Source of the DNA: Marisa cornuarietis
Lineage: Eukaryota > Mollusca > Gastropoda > Architaenioglossa > Ampullariidae
Direction of reading: 5' to 3'
DNA: 64,000 nt
NCBI GenBank assembly: GCA_004794655.1
Contig: SMMW01000080.1
Span: 2,194,501 to 2,258,500, forward strand
How positions within the stretch are numbered: position 1 is the first letter of the stretch; every line of letters starts with the position of its first letter. Below, in pieces: positions 24,801 to 36,940 of this stretch. The position numbers and the translations under genes are program-made. The notes under the pieces are model-generated. The model searched no databases and was not told the DNA's origin. It saw nothing but the letters and a program-made list of their open reading frames with translations.

Positions 24801-25112
24801 AATAGTAACATGCCTGTGCTAACATTGTGATCGTCCTGCTCAGCAGTCGTTATATGTTTGTACTTACCCTATGTACGTTTTGCAGAAGATTCGCATATCA
24901 GCAAAGAAGTGAAGAGGATTCGACGGCTGCGGGAGGAAAACGCTCGCTTGAAAGCCAGACGATTGTGTCGCACGTGCAAGACAAACGTGGTCGGCATGAT
25001 TTTCCTGCCGTGTGGTCACGTGGTCAGCTGTACCGAGTGCGGAGCCAAGACTCGCCACTGTACCCTCTGTAATGAGCTTATTCGCGCCACAGCTAATGTA
25101 TTCCTTTGTTAA
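18838..25112 (+). CDS. IAP gene A: BIR-BIR-UBA-RING inhibitor of apoptosis with long N-terminal extension
   Basis: Exons: 18838-20369, 21388-21641, 22620-22783, 23319-23673, 24081-24188 and 24886-25112 (TAA). Phases agree and sum to 879 aa. Residues 1 to about 360 are an unrecognised extension starting with a hydrophobic segment. BIR1 starts at RLGSLASL and keeps CX2CX16HX6C. BIR2 is split over exons 2 and 3 (SRLATFRNW, then CFYCGVGLKSW, EEHIRW) with the same spacing. A Ser/Thr/Pro-rich linker precedes a UBA (REMGFPSDLVDRAVEEI) split over exons 4 and 5. A short RLREENARLK helix leads to a C3HC4 RING (CRTC, PCGH, SCTEC, HCTLC) and the usual hydrophobic IAP tail. IAPs restrain caspases and act as E3 ubiquitin ligases. 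The ATG is chosen because gene B matches from MTP onward. Class confidence is high; the exact start is moderate. Confidence 0.93.
20400..20708. mobile_element. Pogo/Tigger-like MITE in intron 1 of IAP gene A
   Basis: The left end reads CAGTCCAACCTCGCTACCCA; the right end, on the other strand, reads CAGTCAAACCTCGCTATCCA. Both ends are bordered by TA (20398-20399 and 20709-20710), the target used by Tc1/mariner/pogo elements. The 309-bp interior is non-coding with an A-rich run at about 20626-20652. It starts 30 nt past the exon 1 donor and has no counterpart in gene B. Confidence 0.8.
21652..22040. mobile_element. Inverted-repeat element in intron 2 of IAP gene A
   Basis: The left arm at about 21653-21732 contains ACCGTAGTCATAAAGCGAGG, then GGGCAACGG and GGCAATCGTCTTGCC. 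It is mirrored at about 21951-22033 as GGCAAGAC, GGGGCAACGACC and CCCTCGCTTCATAACTACGG. The arms are roughly 80 bp and imperfect. The matching intron of gene B runs from the donor almost directly to the shared CACGTGACGCCAG, so this looks like an insertion specific to A. Confidence 0.6.
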
Positions 25113-26177
25113 GCAGTCATTGTAAGCATTTTTGTCTCTACATATATTTCATGTTACCGTGTTGCCATGTTACTGTATTGCTTTTACCCTGGATTGAAAG
25201 GTAACATTAGTTTCATGATACGATGCTATAATGGTGTAAACTATGGCAGAAGAAACGCTCTAGCTCCTGTTCCTTTAGATTCATTTTGTTAGAGTGGATT
25301 CCTTCGCCATTATAACACTTTTCCTATATAGCAAGGAGGAAACATTTTTTCTCTATAAAGAGATTTAATCAGCATAAAGACGATTCAAAAGATTTAAAAT
25401 AATAAGCTTGTTATCAGACAGAAGGACTGTGCATTTGACATTAGCTAGCCAGTAAGTGGTTAGGTTTAGCTTTACAAACTAGTTAACCTGTAGGGAGCAC
25501 CACTTCTCCTTTGAAACTGTTGTGCGGATTTTTGTGGAAATGTTTCCGTTTGTAAAGGAGTTGGCCAACGAGTAGGCAGAGACACTGCTATTGTCAAGGC
25601 AAGCGGCCAAACGGTTAGCGGCTAGCTAAATAGACATGATACATTAAAAAATATTTTACTTTTGTCTTTATTTGTTTATTTACAGACATTTTACGCGTAA
25701 AAAAAATTAGTTCAAAATACACTCACGGTTCAGCCACAAACACAGCTTTGTTTTCTTCCTCCTTCCAAGTCTTTTCTCTTATTCAGCTATGGCACGAATT
25801 CTCAGCGAGATTTGATAGTTGCTTTAGCAAACCAATCCAACCAACCACCCAGTGACTTCCTGTCAAGAAAATATCAACAGCAGACGGAAATCAATAGACA
25901 AATACAGTATCCAGAAGCAGTGGAGAAAGTGGCAGAAAACAGTAAACAGAAGACAGTAAACTATAGACGATGCAATCACATAGAAAATAAGACTTTTGCA
26001 GGTCTAACATATGTTCAAGAGTGAATGTCAAGATGTGACACCTTAATGAGAACGAGCTAGCAGGCTGTGAAGAATAATCATGTGAGAAAGCTGGTATATG
26101 CCAACCTAGACAGAGACAGCGCTTCTTTTCATCGCAGAGATGTCGTGAAATGTGAGCAGCCAGCTCTCTGTTCTGTT
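25113..26177. other. 3' flank of IAP gene A
   Basis: The 3' UTR must begin here; no AATAAA lies within about 1.8 kb, and the nearest variant ATTAAA is near 25642. No other gene was recognised. Confidence 0.4.
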
Positions 26178-26460
26178 AAGTAAGAGTTGCGATGCTACTG
26201 TTTGTCTTCTCTCGATGGCTACACATATCAAGGAAGCTGTTAATCCATGTGTCGTAGACAGGTTTCAGTCCTCCCTCTCGTTCTTTCATCAATAGTTCAC
26301 CCAGTCTTACACCTGAAACACCAGTCTGTAGCACAAACGGTTGGTGAACATCAGGAAGACAGGAAAGAACCACAGGTGAGCTTTGAATGGTTGGTAAGCT
26401 TCTTCGCAAGTAGAGGCCACTGATTTATCTTTGCTTTGGCCTTCTGTGAGCGGTAAGTAA
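26178..26460 (-). mobile_element. Degenerate Ty3/gypsy-type pol fragment (RT/RNase H junction)
   Basis: On the minus strand the frame gives QPFVLQTGVSGVRLGELL followed by EREGGLKPV and SSIATL. This corresponds to the RNase H start of Ty3/gypsy polyproteins, normally FVLQTDASGxGLGAVL...GGLKPVxYxSRKL. The catalytic Asp of the TDAS motif is replaced, and the rest of gag-pol and any LTRs were not found. It is an inactive relic about 80 codons long. Confidence 0.65.
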
Positions 26461-27793
26461 TCTTAACAACGTGTGTCACTTAACGACGAATCAGACCCAC
26501 AAGTAGGGATGCTCGTACTTTGCACTTTGCCCGGAACAGCGCGCTCTTAACTGTCAAACACTGCGCTCAAAACTTCAAGGTGTTGTTGCCATGAGCCACT
26601 ACCAACCAGCCAGGTCAGGTTTGGAAAACCATTTTGCGTGTCACAGAGTCCGTAACAGGCAATAGCTCGGCATCAAACTCGTTCAGCTCTCTTGTTCGTA
26701 ACATTCACAGTTTATAGACCCTCATCACCTGTGAGTCGTGCTGTTACTTCAAAGAGGAAGCGGTGATCGAAAGACACGCACGTTGACTCGCTCGCCCTCG
26801 CACACGAATGCAAACCATTCGTCCTCACACCTTTTCCTTTTTTCTTCTGTTCCCGTTTAAAAAGCATGTCTCTCTCTCTCTCTCACACACACACACAAAC
26901 GGTAGTATTGTAAGTGTTGTCTTAACGATGCAAGTTGGACCACGCGACTGTTATTAACTTATGTTTCGCGTGTGAAATTGGGCTTAATAATGAATAAATA
27001 TAATTAATACTGTCGTTTTCTGTGCCTTCATGTGCTAAAGAGAGAGAGGATATAAAAGAGAGTGGTAAAAGAATGATAAACGACGATAGTAACCATAACA
27101 GGACAAAAAGCTATTACAATAAGCAATAATGGTTTAACATGTGATGTATATTAAGCAAAATACTGGGATTAATCCATATCTACAATAGTATTTCTCAATT
27201 AAATGCATTATATTTCCTATCATTCATTTTATATCATTTATACGTGCTTTACGCAATTCTCTTCATTTTTTTGCCTCACTACAAACTTCTTTATCTCCTC
27301 CCAGCTCTCCTTTGATTTATTGATTGCATTTTATGAAGACAATTTTTAACTGATTGTAAATTTGTTCCTTTACTGCTAGCAGATTTCTATAAGCTTTTCT
27401 TTCTCTTTCTAAGCTTTCTCAGACACCTGCTTACTAGTCTATTGTTTTCTTTACATTCATTATCAAGCATGTATCATGTAGTAGCACGTACCCTCTTGTG
27501 TCGTGACTAATTATATTCTTTGTCATACACTCAGCAGCCCTCTTCATGCCCTCAGTAAACATAGACATGGCTGTTTCAGCATCACATGACTGTATATTAG
27601 TAGCCTCACTTTCAGTGTAAAAGATTCACATAGAACTTTGCTAGAGAAGTTATCGGAAATGGATCTTGAAAACATATTTCATGTTGGCAGTTTCTCTAGT
27701 TTAGAAAAAAAATGTTTAAAGTAAACACTAGCAATGGTTTTGCAGGTAGCACTCGTGAGAATCTTTGCACATGTAGAGATTAGGGTTGTTGCG
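26461..27793. other. Intergenic; nothing recognised beyond short CT and CA runs
   Basis: Short CT/CA microsatellites lie at about 26870-26900. No coding signal, RNA gene or clear transposon end was seen. Confidence 0.45.
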
Positions 27794-27927
27794 TATCTAA
27801 GACCTGTTTACACCCCGTGCCTTTACAAAAATACTGATTGTGGACATGTATATTTACATATCTAAGACCTGTTTACAACCAGTGTCATTACAAAAATACT
27901 AATTATGGACATTTATATATAAGTATA
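27794..27927. repeat. Two-copy tandem repeat of about 66 bp
   Basis: The segment opening TATCTAAGACCTGTTTACA, with CATTACAAAAATACT or CTTTACAAAAATACT further on, occurs twice in a row, from about 27794 and 27860. Confidence 0.65.
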
Positions 27928-27945
27928 TTTACATATGTCGTAGTC

Positions 27946-28623
27946 TTAACATTTTTTCCGCTTTTCTTCGCAGACGCTGCAGGCAAGTGTCTGTTTATCT
28001 TTTAATGCAAAATGTGTATACTTAAACACAACTGGGCAACGAGACTGCCTGCTCTGGGTTTGCTGAAGGAACACAAGAGCGAAATCGATTTTGTTCAAAA
28101 AGCTGCAGATATTTAGTCCTCCATCACTCCATGGCGAGTAGCTGCTCAGATTTTCTGAATATAATGTCTCCGGGCTCACCAGCTGAGGTTTTGGAACTAT
28201 AGCCCATCGTTTGCATGAGGTACCCGCTTGATTGACAGTAGGGTCTCTTGCTCTCCTATAATCATTTCCTGGCATTCTGGACACACTTTCCTTTATATCG
28301 TGTTGGGGATAAAACCAGAAATGTAGGTTAAAATATTTTCTTCAAGATCCGTTAGTTCCTCCGCATGATTGGTAAATGCAAACTGCGAGATCTCCCATCT
28401 TTCAATTTGTAGTTTTCGCTTGACAGAAAGCGGTGCTGGTGGAGTTGGTACATCAAAGATGATTGGAACTGCACACCAGATCAGCCGGCAGTGCTTGTTC
28501 AAGAGGTTCATGAGCTGGTTTGGCTCAAAATGGTCAGAGCAGAGAGCACAGTTCGCATGCAAGTGCGATGCCGGGTGGGCCAGCAGATCTCTTCACCATC
28601 AGTTGTGCACCCACTTCTTGCAT
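27946..28623 (-). pseudogene. Degenerate THAP-domain, P-element-like transposase-derived sequence
   Basis: After a minus-strand splice acceptor (TTTCCACAG ending at 28624) the translation reads CKKWVHN, two in-frame stops, then RDLLAHPASHL, CALCSDHFEPNQLMN and WCAVPIIFDVPTPP. This follows the second half of a THAP domain as in THAP12-like and P-element-like proteins. Further on, EENILTYISGFI resembles the YIxGYI motif of THAP-linked transposases, and a second frame holds SDGGLNICSFLNKI, like their DGGL block. Stops and at least one frameshift (near 28285) make it non-functional. The first THAP exon was not located. Confidence 0.55.
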
Positions 28624-28639
28624 CTGTGGAAATGATAAC

Positions 28640-29390
28640 ACAAGACTAGGGAAACTTCTAAACAACAGCATATATGATTAAGTTAACGATAAATGCGACT
28701 TGTTAAATCTACTAAAGAAAAGAAATGCTGTTTATTTACTTCTTTTCGTCTTTCGGAAAAGAGAATAATAGAAAACATTTAGTTCGAGTAGCCGCGATCA
28801 CGTGCGGGTCAACATTGCTTCACCTTCCCGCCTTTATGTTGAAGCCTTTTGTTTTTATGTCAACTGTGGCCTTCATCCGCAAACAACGGACACAACACCA
28901 GCCGGGACGAGATGACTAGTCATAAGCCATCCTTTTCCCGGATATGACATTTTTCGGGGAAATAAACTTAATTGTAATGTAATGAATCGACCAGAAGCAA
29001 AACATATTTTAATTCCCTAACAACATCTCTACATTCTTTAGATTCAGCACCCGACACGTGCTGCTTGAGTGCAACAGCAGCAGGAAAGAGATGGAAGAAC
29101 TTTAAATGCTATACACAAAGCTAAACTACAAAATATCTTTATTAATCCTTTCAAGGAAATTGATGTGTGTGCCGACAGTAACATGAGAAAAGCACTCTAT
29201 ATAAGACATCAACATAGCCTAGAAATGTCCAATTCTAATTCTCTGTTTGCAATCATTTACACAGGAATTGGAAATCTGTACGCATTCATATTTACACTCA
29301 AAAGAAGAAACAAAGATATGAATATGATATCAGTCTTCATAAAAACGGACGCTCCGGCATGGAAGCAAGGAATTTGACTAAATTTACCAC
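28640..29390. other. Intergenic; no gene recognised
   Basis: The open frame at 29069-29377 has no recognisable domain and no start or splice context. Confidence 0.4.
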
Positions 29391-29394
29391 TTCT

Positions 29395-29560
29395 GTGGTG
29401 CCGTTGCTAAAGCGCCTGTTATTACCAGAGTGAGAATCGATCGTCATAGGTTCATATCTCGGCTTCGACATACCTCTTTCTGAGTGTGTCAGGGCTGACC
29501 GTCGGTGGTCTCCGCCGCCCTTTATATATATATATATATGCAGGTGTGTGTGTGTGTGTG
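29395..29560 (+). mobile_element. Degenerate tRNA-derived SINE with TA/TG tail
   Basis: TGGTGCCGTTGCTAAAGCGC resembles the A box of the SINE at 16271-16447. GGTTCATATCTC about 50 nt later fits a B box. The block ends in a (TA)n(TG)n run at 29523-29560. It is more decayed than the other copy. Confidence 0.45.
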
Positions 29561-30712
29561 AATGAGAGAAACTGAGAAGCTGAGTCAGCAGTTATGATTA
29601 TAAAAAAAAATCTTTAAGACGCATTTGATGCCTCGCAAAAAGTGTGTGATCATGCGTTTTTATATATGTATGTATGTATGTATATCACGATCAATATCCT
29701 GTCTTTTATAGAAGTCGTTATCGTTGAAAATCATTCTTGTAAGTGATGTGTCGTCTGCAAATTTAACTATGGGTCATTTAGCACTGCTGTGTCAACATTC
29801 CGCCGAGTACAATAAACAAAAAGTAGAGAGCATGGTCTGTATATAGACGAACTGTAGAGGATCTAAAATGTCCTCATTTAGGACTTGTAAACATCTGACA
29901 ACTAATATTAAGTGTCTAACCTCTCTCAACCCTCCATCAAGTGTTGGTACACAGTTCAAGTGGTGTAAGCCATCCAAACTCTATTATATTTAATCTGATC
30001 AGCGTAAACAATTTAAATAGTTTGTAATATAAGGCCAAGCATTGGTGAATAAGGTGCATATATATATATATATCTTAATACGGAAATGTTATAATTATAA
30101 TTTTTTATTAATTCTTAGATTAGATTAACAAATGTTTCAGAGTGTCACTATAATTATGGCACGAGCTTGTATTACCAGCACAGTATGGTTTCGATAATGA
30201 AGTCTGTATATTTACCTTCGCTGTCGCTGCCGAATTGTTAGCAGGACTACCGCTAGCTTGAATATGTAACAAGCAATCACCATCCTAAAAGCACAATAAA
30301 AAACAAATATTGAGCAAAATAAGATATAAAAAAATAATCCAAGCCACGTTTCCCATACATACGGATTTTATATCAGCAAGAGACCAAGGTGAAGCATGAG
30401 AACTCTTCAGTGATTTTTAGATGTCCATAGTAATGTGTGTTTCATACTATTTATCATTTCATAAGAAAGATTTCAGACTAATAAAGCAAGTAATTTTGTG
30501 TTCTAAACAGGCAAGAGTTTGGTTAATAGTACAACAAACCAATACACGTGCGGTAATTATACTGCTGACATCAAAAGTCTGGTGAAATTTCATCTTCGTG
30601 CTGCATTTCGGAAGTCTATTGGTCTTCTCATTCGCCAGGAGTAACTATAAACGAGAACTTGGAGAGAGGCTAAATGTTGGTCTCGGCAGAGACCACCTAT
30701 CAGTCCACCTAT
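29561..30712. other. Intergenic, AT-rich; no gene recognised
   Basis: It holds only AT dinucleotide and TATG-type short repeats, at about 29660-29685 and 30058-30073. Confidence 0.4.
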
Positions 30713-31872
30713 GAGGCCTGTAAAGTTGACGTCATCACCTGCGAGTGACTTCCCTTACTTGGGGTAAACAAAGCCGCCCACGAAGCGGCCAGCTTCGTGA
30801 GATTCGAAAACTATAAGACCAAGACATTATTGAGCTAGTGTTAAAAATTCTGAATGCGCCATATGCTAAATATGGAAATAAATTAGTAAGTCGATCGCAT
30901 TTTTTTCATTGTTAAAAGTCCATGTGTGCTAGTTCTGTTACTTATCCAAGTACACAACTGTCAATTATGTTTACAACAGGTGACAGATGAGTCGCCTATA
31001 CCGAAATCACTGTATCAATTCTTTAACAACGCCTTTGCACCATGGGTCCTCCTTAAGCTCATATTCATATTAGTCTAACTCTGTGGTATATAAAGATGAT
31101 AATATTTTGTACTATGATATAAATATCTTACTTAAAAGATGTATATTATCCATCCTGTTTTGTGGAAAATATGTGGTAAAAATCGGATGAACTGAATTTT
31201 AGATGTAAGGTAAGGTCTATAACTTTGTGTGTTCTTGTTTTGTATTTTTAACAAACATTGATAATCAATATAAATTTAATATAGCATTATTAATAGTTCA
31301 TCACAGTTTAGATTGTCATATATAAGCATACAAATCAAGATATATATATATATATACAGGGAGACACTAAGATAGAACCCTGACATTTAACCTACTGTAA
31401 TTAAAACTGACCCATGGATTTCAGAAGTTTTTAAGGGTGGATGAACATTCAATTAGAATATTCTACTCTTAAAATTAATTGTAAAAATTGTTATGATATA
31501 AGACAAATTTTCTCTAAAAATAACTGATGATTTTAGTAGTCCTCCTAAAGCTTAACTTTAAAGAAGAAAAATTCATAAGCCTTAATCAAAACCAAAACCA
31601 AAATGGTTAGTTGATCCTAACTGCAGGATTTAAACAGATGGGAACTAGTTCCAGGCTTCTTTCCAAACATCTTTTAACATTTCCTAGACAGGTACTTTTA
31701 CAATAGAGCATAAAAACAGTACATTGATGATAAATGATTTGAACAAGAGATCTTTAGCATCAGAGATGCTGCTCTTTCTGTCAAACAATACAAGTGACAA
31801 TTAAAAAAAAAATGACAAACATCTATATGTGTAAATGAATATATTGATGAAGATCTATGTGTTTCTATCAAC

Positions 31873-31874
<2 letters not shown>

Positions 31875-31934
<60 letters not shown>

Positions 31935-31945
31935 TGCGCTGAGTG

Positions 31946-31976
<31 letters not shown>
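31875..31976 (+). repeat. (TG)n microsatellite, two blocks
   Basis: Two long TG runs are separated by a short GCGTTGCGCTGAG interruption. The equivalent spot in the second tandem copy, near 33905, has only about six TG units, so this tract expanded or shrank after the duplication. Confidence 0.95.
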
Positions 31977-31977
<1 letters not shown>

Positions 31978-34750
31978 ATATGCAAAAGTAAGAGACAAAT
32001 AACCAACATAAAAGTGCAAAGTAAAAAACAAGCTAAAATATCTTTTCAGAAGTAACCATAAATTTTAATTTGCAGATAGTTTGCAGATAAGCATTGAACC
32101 CGTGCACTGCAAACTGTCCAACTTTATGACCTTTTTAGACTTAACAAAACTCTCCTTGAATCTTGTGTTGTCATTTTCAAAAGTCACCAAAGTGTTTTAT
32201 TTAACAATAGTGATTTAACATTCGTAAAATAATTGACTATCACACGATTCGTACCCAAACAGACAAAAAGAAACTAAGCTTATGACTTGAAGGATAAATG
32301 TAGGTTTTTGTAACTTTAGAGAAGTAGTGTGAATGAAAGGACCACATATCAAAATTAATTAAACTGATATGTTAGTATTTTATATTACCAGTTTTTACTA
32401 GATCTTGCAGTCAGAAAAATGACTAAATTTGGGGTACTGCATGATGCAGTCTGCAATTAATTCTTTTTTTCTATTTTGTTTTTCTATTTCCTTTCTATGA
32501 AATATTTTATGCTTGTTTTGAACAAAGCGTACAAAATGAAGAGCCTTTCCATGAAATAAAATATTCATAGAATAAGATAAGTATTTTTCGACTGTTATTG
32601 CTATTAAATAACAGGCACATACAGCTGGTGTGGCCAATATTTTGACTAACCTACATAAAAGTCTTGAAGGCAATGAGACGGTATTCTTTGAGTTGGCGCC
32701 ACTTACTATCAGTAGCTATGTAAGTGAACTACAACTGTGACAGTATTAGGCCTGTAAAGTTGACGTCATCACCTGCGAGTGACTTCCCTTACTTGGGGTA
32801 AACAAAGCCGCCCATGAGATTCGAAAACTATAAGACCAAGACATTATTGAGCTAGTGTTAAAAAATCTGAATGCGCCATATGCTATATGTGAAAATAAAG
32901 TAGTAAGTCGATCGCATGTTTTTCATTGTTAAAAGTCCATGTGTGCTAGTTCTGTTACTTATCCAAGTACACAACTATGTCAGTTATGTTTACAACAGGT
33001 GATGGATGAGTCGCCTATACCGAAATCACTGTATCAATTCTTTAACAACGCCTTTGCACCATGGGTCCTCCTTAAGCTCATATTCATATTAGTCTAACTC
33101 TGTGGTTATAAAGATGATAATATTGTGTACTATGATATAAATATCTTACTTAAAAGATTATATTATCCATCCTGTTTTGTAGAAAATATGTAGTAAAAAT
33201 CGGATGAACTGAATTTTAGATGTAAGGTAAGGTCTATACCTTTGTGTGTTCTTGTTTTGTATTTATAAAAAACATTGATAATCAATATAAATTTAATATA
33301 GCATTAACAGTTCATCACAGTTTAGATTGTCATATATAAGCATACAAATCAATATATATATATATATATACACACTTACAGGGAGACACAAAGACAGAAC
33401 CCTGACTTTTAACCTACTGTAATTAAAACTGACCCATGGATTTCAGAAGTTTTTAAGGGTGGATGAACATTCAATTAGAATATTCTAATCTTAAAATTAA
33501 TAGTAAAAAATGTTATGATATAAGACAGGAGTACAATTTTTCTCTAAAAATAACTGATGATTTTTGAGTCCTCCTAAAGTTTAACTTTAAAGAAGAAAAA
33601 TTCATAAGCCTTATCAAAACTATAAAAAAATGGTTAGTTTATCCTAACTGCAGGATTCAAACAGATGGGAACTAAGTTCCAGGCTTCTTTCCAAACATCT
33701 TTTAACATTTCCTAGACAGCTACTTTTACAATAGAGCATAAAAACAGTACATTGATGATATATGATTTGAACAAGAGATCTGTAGCATCAGAGATGCTGC
33801 TCTTTCTGTCAAACAATACAAATGACAATTGAATAAAAAAATTGACCAACATCTATATGTGTAAATGAATATCTTGATGAAGATCTATGTGTTTCTATCA
33901 ACCAGTGTGTGTGTGTGCATATGCAAAAGTAAGAGACAAATAAGCAGCATAAAAGTGCTAAGTAAAAAACAAGCTAAAATATCTTTTCAGAAGTAACTAT
34001 CAATTTAAATTTAGCTTGATAGTTTGCAGATAAGCATTGAACCCGTGCACTGCAAACTGTCCAAGTTTATGACCTTTTTAGACTTAACAAAACTCTCCTT
34101 GAATCTTGTGTTAGTTATCTCTTTGCCTTGATTCATTTTCAAAAGTTACCAAAGTGTTTTATTTAGCAATAGTAATTTAACATTCTTAAAATAACTAACT
34201 TTCACACGATTCGTACCCAAACAGACAAAAAGAAACTAAGCTTATGACTTGAAGGATAAATGTAGGTTTTTGTAACTTTAGAGAAACAGTGTGAATGAAA
34301 GGACCACCTATAAAAATTAATTAAACTGATATGTTAGTATTTTATATTACCAGTTTTTACTAGATCTTGCAGTCAGAAAAATGACTAAATTTGGGGTACT
34401 GCATGAAGCAGTCTCTAATTAGTTCTTTTTTTCTATTTTGTTTTTCTGTTTCCTTTCTATAAAATATTTTATGCTAGTTTTGAAGAAGCTGTACAAAATG
34501 AACAGCCTTTCCATGAAATAAAATATTCATAGAATAAGTATTTTTTTCGACTGTTATTGCTATTAAATAACAGGCACATACAGCTGGTGTGGCCAATATT
34601 TTGACTAACCTACATAAAAGTCTTGAAGGCAATGAGACGGTATTCTTTGAGTTGGTGCCACTTACTATCAGTAACTATGTAGGCCTAAGTGAATTACAAC
34701 TGTGACAGTATAAGGACTTTTAGTAAGTTGTGTTGATTTATTACCCAGCT

Positions 34751-34752
<2 letters not shown>

Positions 34753-34786
<34 letters not shown>
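34753..34786 (+). repeat. (CA)n microsatellite
   Basis: An uninterrupted CA run in the first right-hand copy of the 30714-35236 element; the second copy has an A-rich stretch instead. Confidence 0.9.
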
Positions 34787-34788
<2 letters not shown>

Positions 34789-35236
34789 CAAAATGTATGT
34801 AGATTATTCCACATAATATGACCATGTATTTTTCACACAAAAAATCGTCTGAAAACAGCTTTTAAATGCTTAAAAATACGATGCTGTCTCAGTGACAGCA
34901 CACAGCCGCTTAGTCTTGATCGTGTTTGTTTACCTCAAGTAAGGGCAAGTAACTCTCGCTCACATCAAACCTTACAGGCCTAATAGGGACTTTTAGTAAG
35001 TTGTGTTGATTTATTAGCCAGCTTAAAAAAAACAAAAAACAAATGAATGTAGATTATTCCACATAATATGACCGTGTATTTTTCACAGAAAAAAATCGTG
35101 TGAAAACAGCTTTTAAATGCTTAAAAATGCGATGCTGTCTCACTGACAGCACACAGCCGCTTAGTCTTGATCGTGTTTGCTTACCTCAAGTAAGGGCAAG
35201 TAACTCTCGCTCACATCAAACCTTACAGGCCTAATA

Positions 35237-36044
35237 GACGTCGGTGATTATTTACGTGATTGCGGGAATCTCCGTAAAGAATGAGCCCAAGTACCTCAAT
35301 AAGCTGTGGCTGTTTGAACCGACAAGTCGTAGTTGCTATTGCAGGTCAGTTGTCTGTTTTAGTAAACACTAATGACACTTTTTCAAAGCTATTTTGTTCT
35401 CTTAATGACGGCATTGTTTATGGTAAAGGTTTGAGTTAGTCGTGTCATATTTCAAACATTTGCAGACTCATACTTTAAGAGCTCGATGATATCAAACCTC
35501 TAATGTGGAAGCTAATATATCATAGTAAGTTGTCCTGAAACCAGTAAAAGCTTGTGAGTTAGAGCGCGACAAGGTCCCACAGTTAGCTAAAGTAGTGCGA
35601 GTACTGTTGCAATGGCTGCTGGGTAGTAATGTTTCCTGCTGAGGACTAAGCCCTACGCTAATATTTCAGTACAGGTAACAAGGCTACATTTAGCAGAACA
35701 GGGCCTCAAACTAAACTGAAAGCTTTCTTCTGATTCAACATTTGATAGTTTCAAACCTATGAAGCAGACCGACCCTAATTATATATATATATAATTATAT
35801 ATATATATATGCATCACGTCAGCACAGGGTTAAATATTTAAACATTAGTAAGCAGCTGTAAGAATTTAACCCACTATAGATAGCAGGTCTAGCCACGTAT
35901 GCTGTAAGACAGTATTCTTTCGCGGAAAAAAGGTGGTTTGCACACATTTTTGTCAGGTAAAATGAAAATTTCTGAAGGACTACTGACATTGCAGGATGTT
36001 TTCAAAAACCCAGTTCATCTCTTGAATCTGACTCACTATTTTAT
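35237..36044. other. Intergenic; AT palindromic microsatellite
   Basis: A (TA)n tract with an inner AATTATA break lies at about 35777-35811. Nothing else was recognised. Confidence 0.45.
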
Positions 36045-36047
36045 ATA

Positions 36048-36366
36048 GTCTTCAGGAATAATAGTAGATTGATAATAATCCTAAGGGTAATACTCTTCAG
36101 GAATAATAGTAGATTGATAATAATCCTAAGGGTAATAGTCTTCAGGAATAATAGTAGATTGATAATAATCCTAAGGGTAATAGTCTTCACAAATAATAGT
36201 AGATTGGTAATAATCCTAAGGGTAATAGTCTTCACAAATAATAGTAGATTGGTAATAATCCTAAGGGTAATAGTCTTCACAAATAATAGTAGATTGATAA
36301 TAATCCTAAGGGTAATAGTCTTCAGGAATAATAGTAGATTGATAATACTTCTAAGGGTAGAGGTAA
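36048..36366. repeat. 45-bp minisatellite, seven copies
   Basis: Units start at about 36051, 36096, 36141, 36186, 36231, 36276 and 36321, each holding AATAATAGTAGATTG and AATCCTAAGGGTAAT. Copies 4-6 share the variant CACAAATA in place of CAGGAATA. Because 45 is divisible by three, spurious open frames run through it on both strands. Confidence 0.95.
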
Positions 36367-36886
36367 TAATAATTTAATTTAATCCATGAATGTTCACTGG
36401 CGTGATCAAAGAACTCACAACTAAATATCTGTGGAAACTTTGATTAGTATAGATTAGTATATTACATATTTTCAGCATGCTTTATTACTTTAATCTTCAA
36501 AATGTGTTGATATTAAATGAATCTAAAACATGAAGATATGATGGTTGACATTATACTTCTATTGTCCTTCTTTCATTACGATAGCAGGTGACAAAATCAA
36601 ATGTTTTTAACATTACATAAGATTTGAAGTGGAAGTGGTTTATTTTAATAAAGAAAAGATACAATGATTCATGGACGTAAGTAAAATAATAAAATAATAA
36701 AAGGTATTTTATTGACAATGACAATGACGAACTTTCTTTGTCCCAGTGGGCAATTTGAATATGAGAATATGCTCTAGTTCAACAGTGAAAAAAATGGAAA
36801 AAAAGAAATGGGTAAGTGACAATCATATTATATATATATATAGAGAGAAAACTTACAACAAGGAAATCAAATATTCACTTACAACA

Positions 36887-36940
<54 letters not shown>

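Larger units (their letters stand above)
30714..35236. mobile_element. About 4.5-kb inverted-repeat element with duplicated left and right parts
   Basis: The left terminus AGGCCTGTAAAGTTGAC followed by CTTACTTGGGGTAAACAA occurs at 30714 and again at 32748. Its inverted counterpart, TTTACCTCAAGTAAGGGC followed by CCTTACAGGCCT, ends at 34981 and again at 35232. The roughly 2.03-kb left segment is therefore tandemly duplicated (30714-32747 and 32748-34713), and a roughly 0.27-kb right segment is duplicated (34714-34986 and 34987-35236). No transposase frame is visible, so it is non-autonomous or decayed. The superfamily is unknown and target duplications are not clear. Confidence 0.75.

Noticed and set aside
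32090..32120. B-box-like GGGTTCAATGC on the minus strand, repeated near 34035
   Set aside because: It lies inside the duplicated 2-kb unit with no A box; the second copy exists only because the unit is duplicated.
36041..36377. Repetitive frames rich in Ile, Arg and Asn on both strands
   Set aside because: They are by-products of the 45-bp minisatellite.
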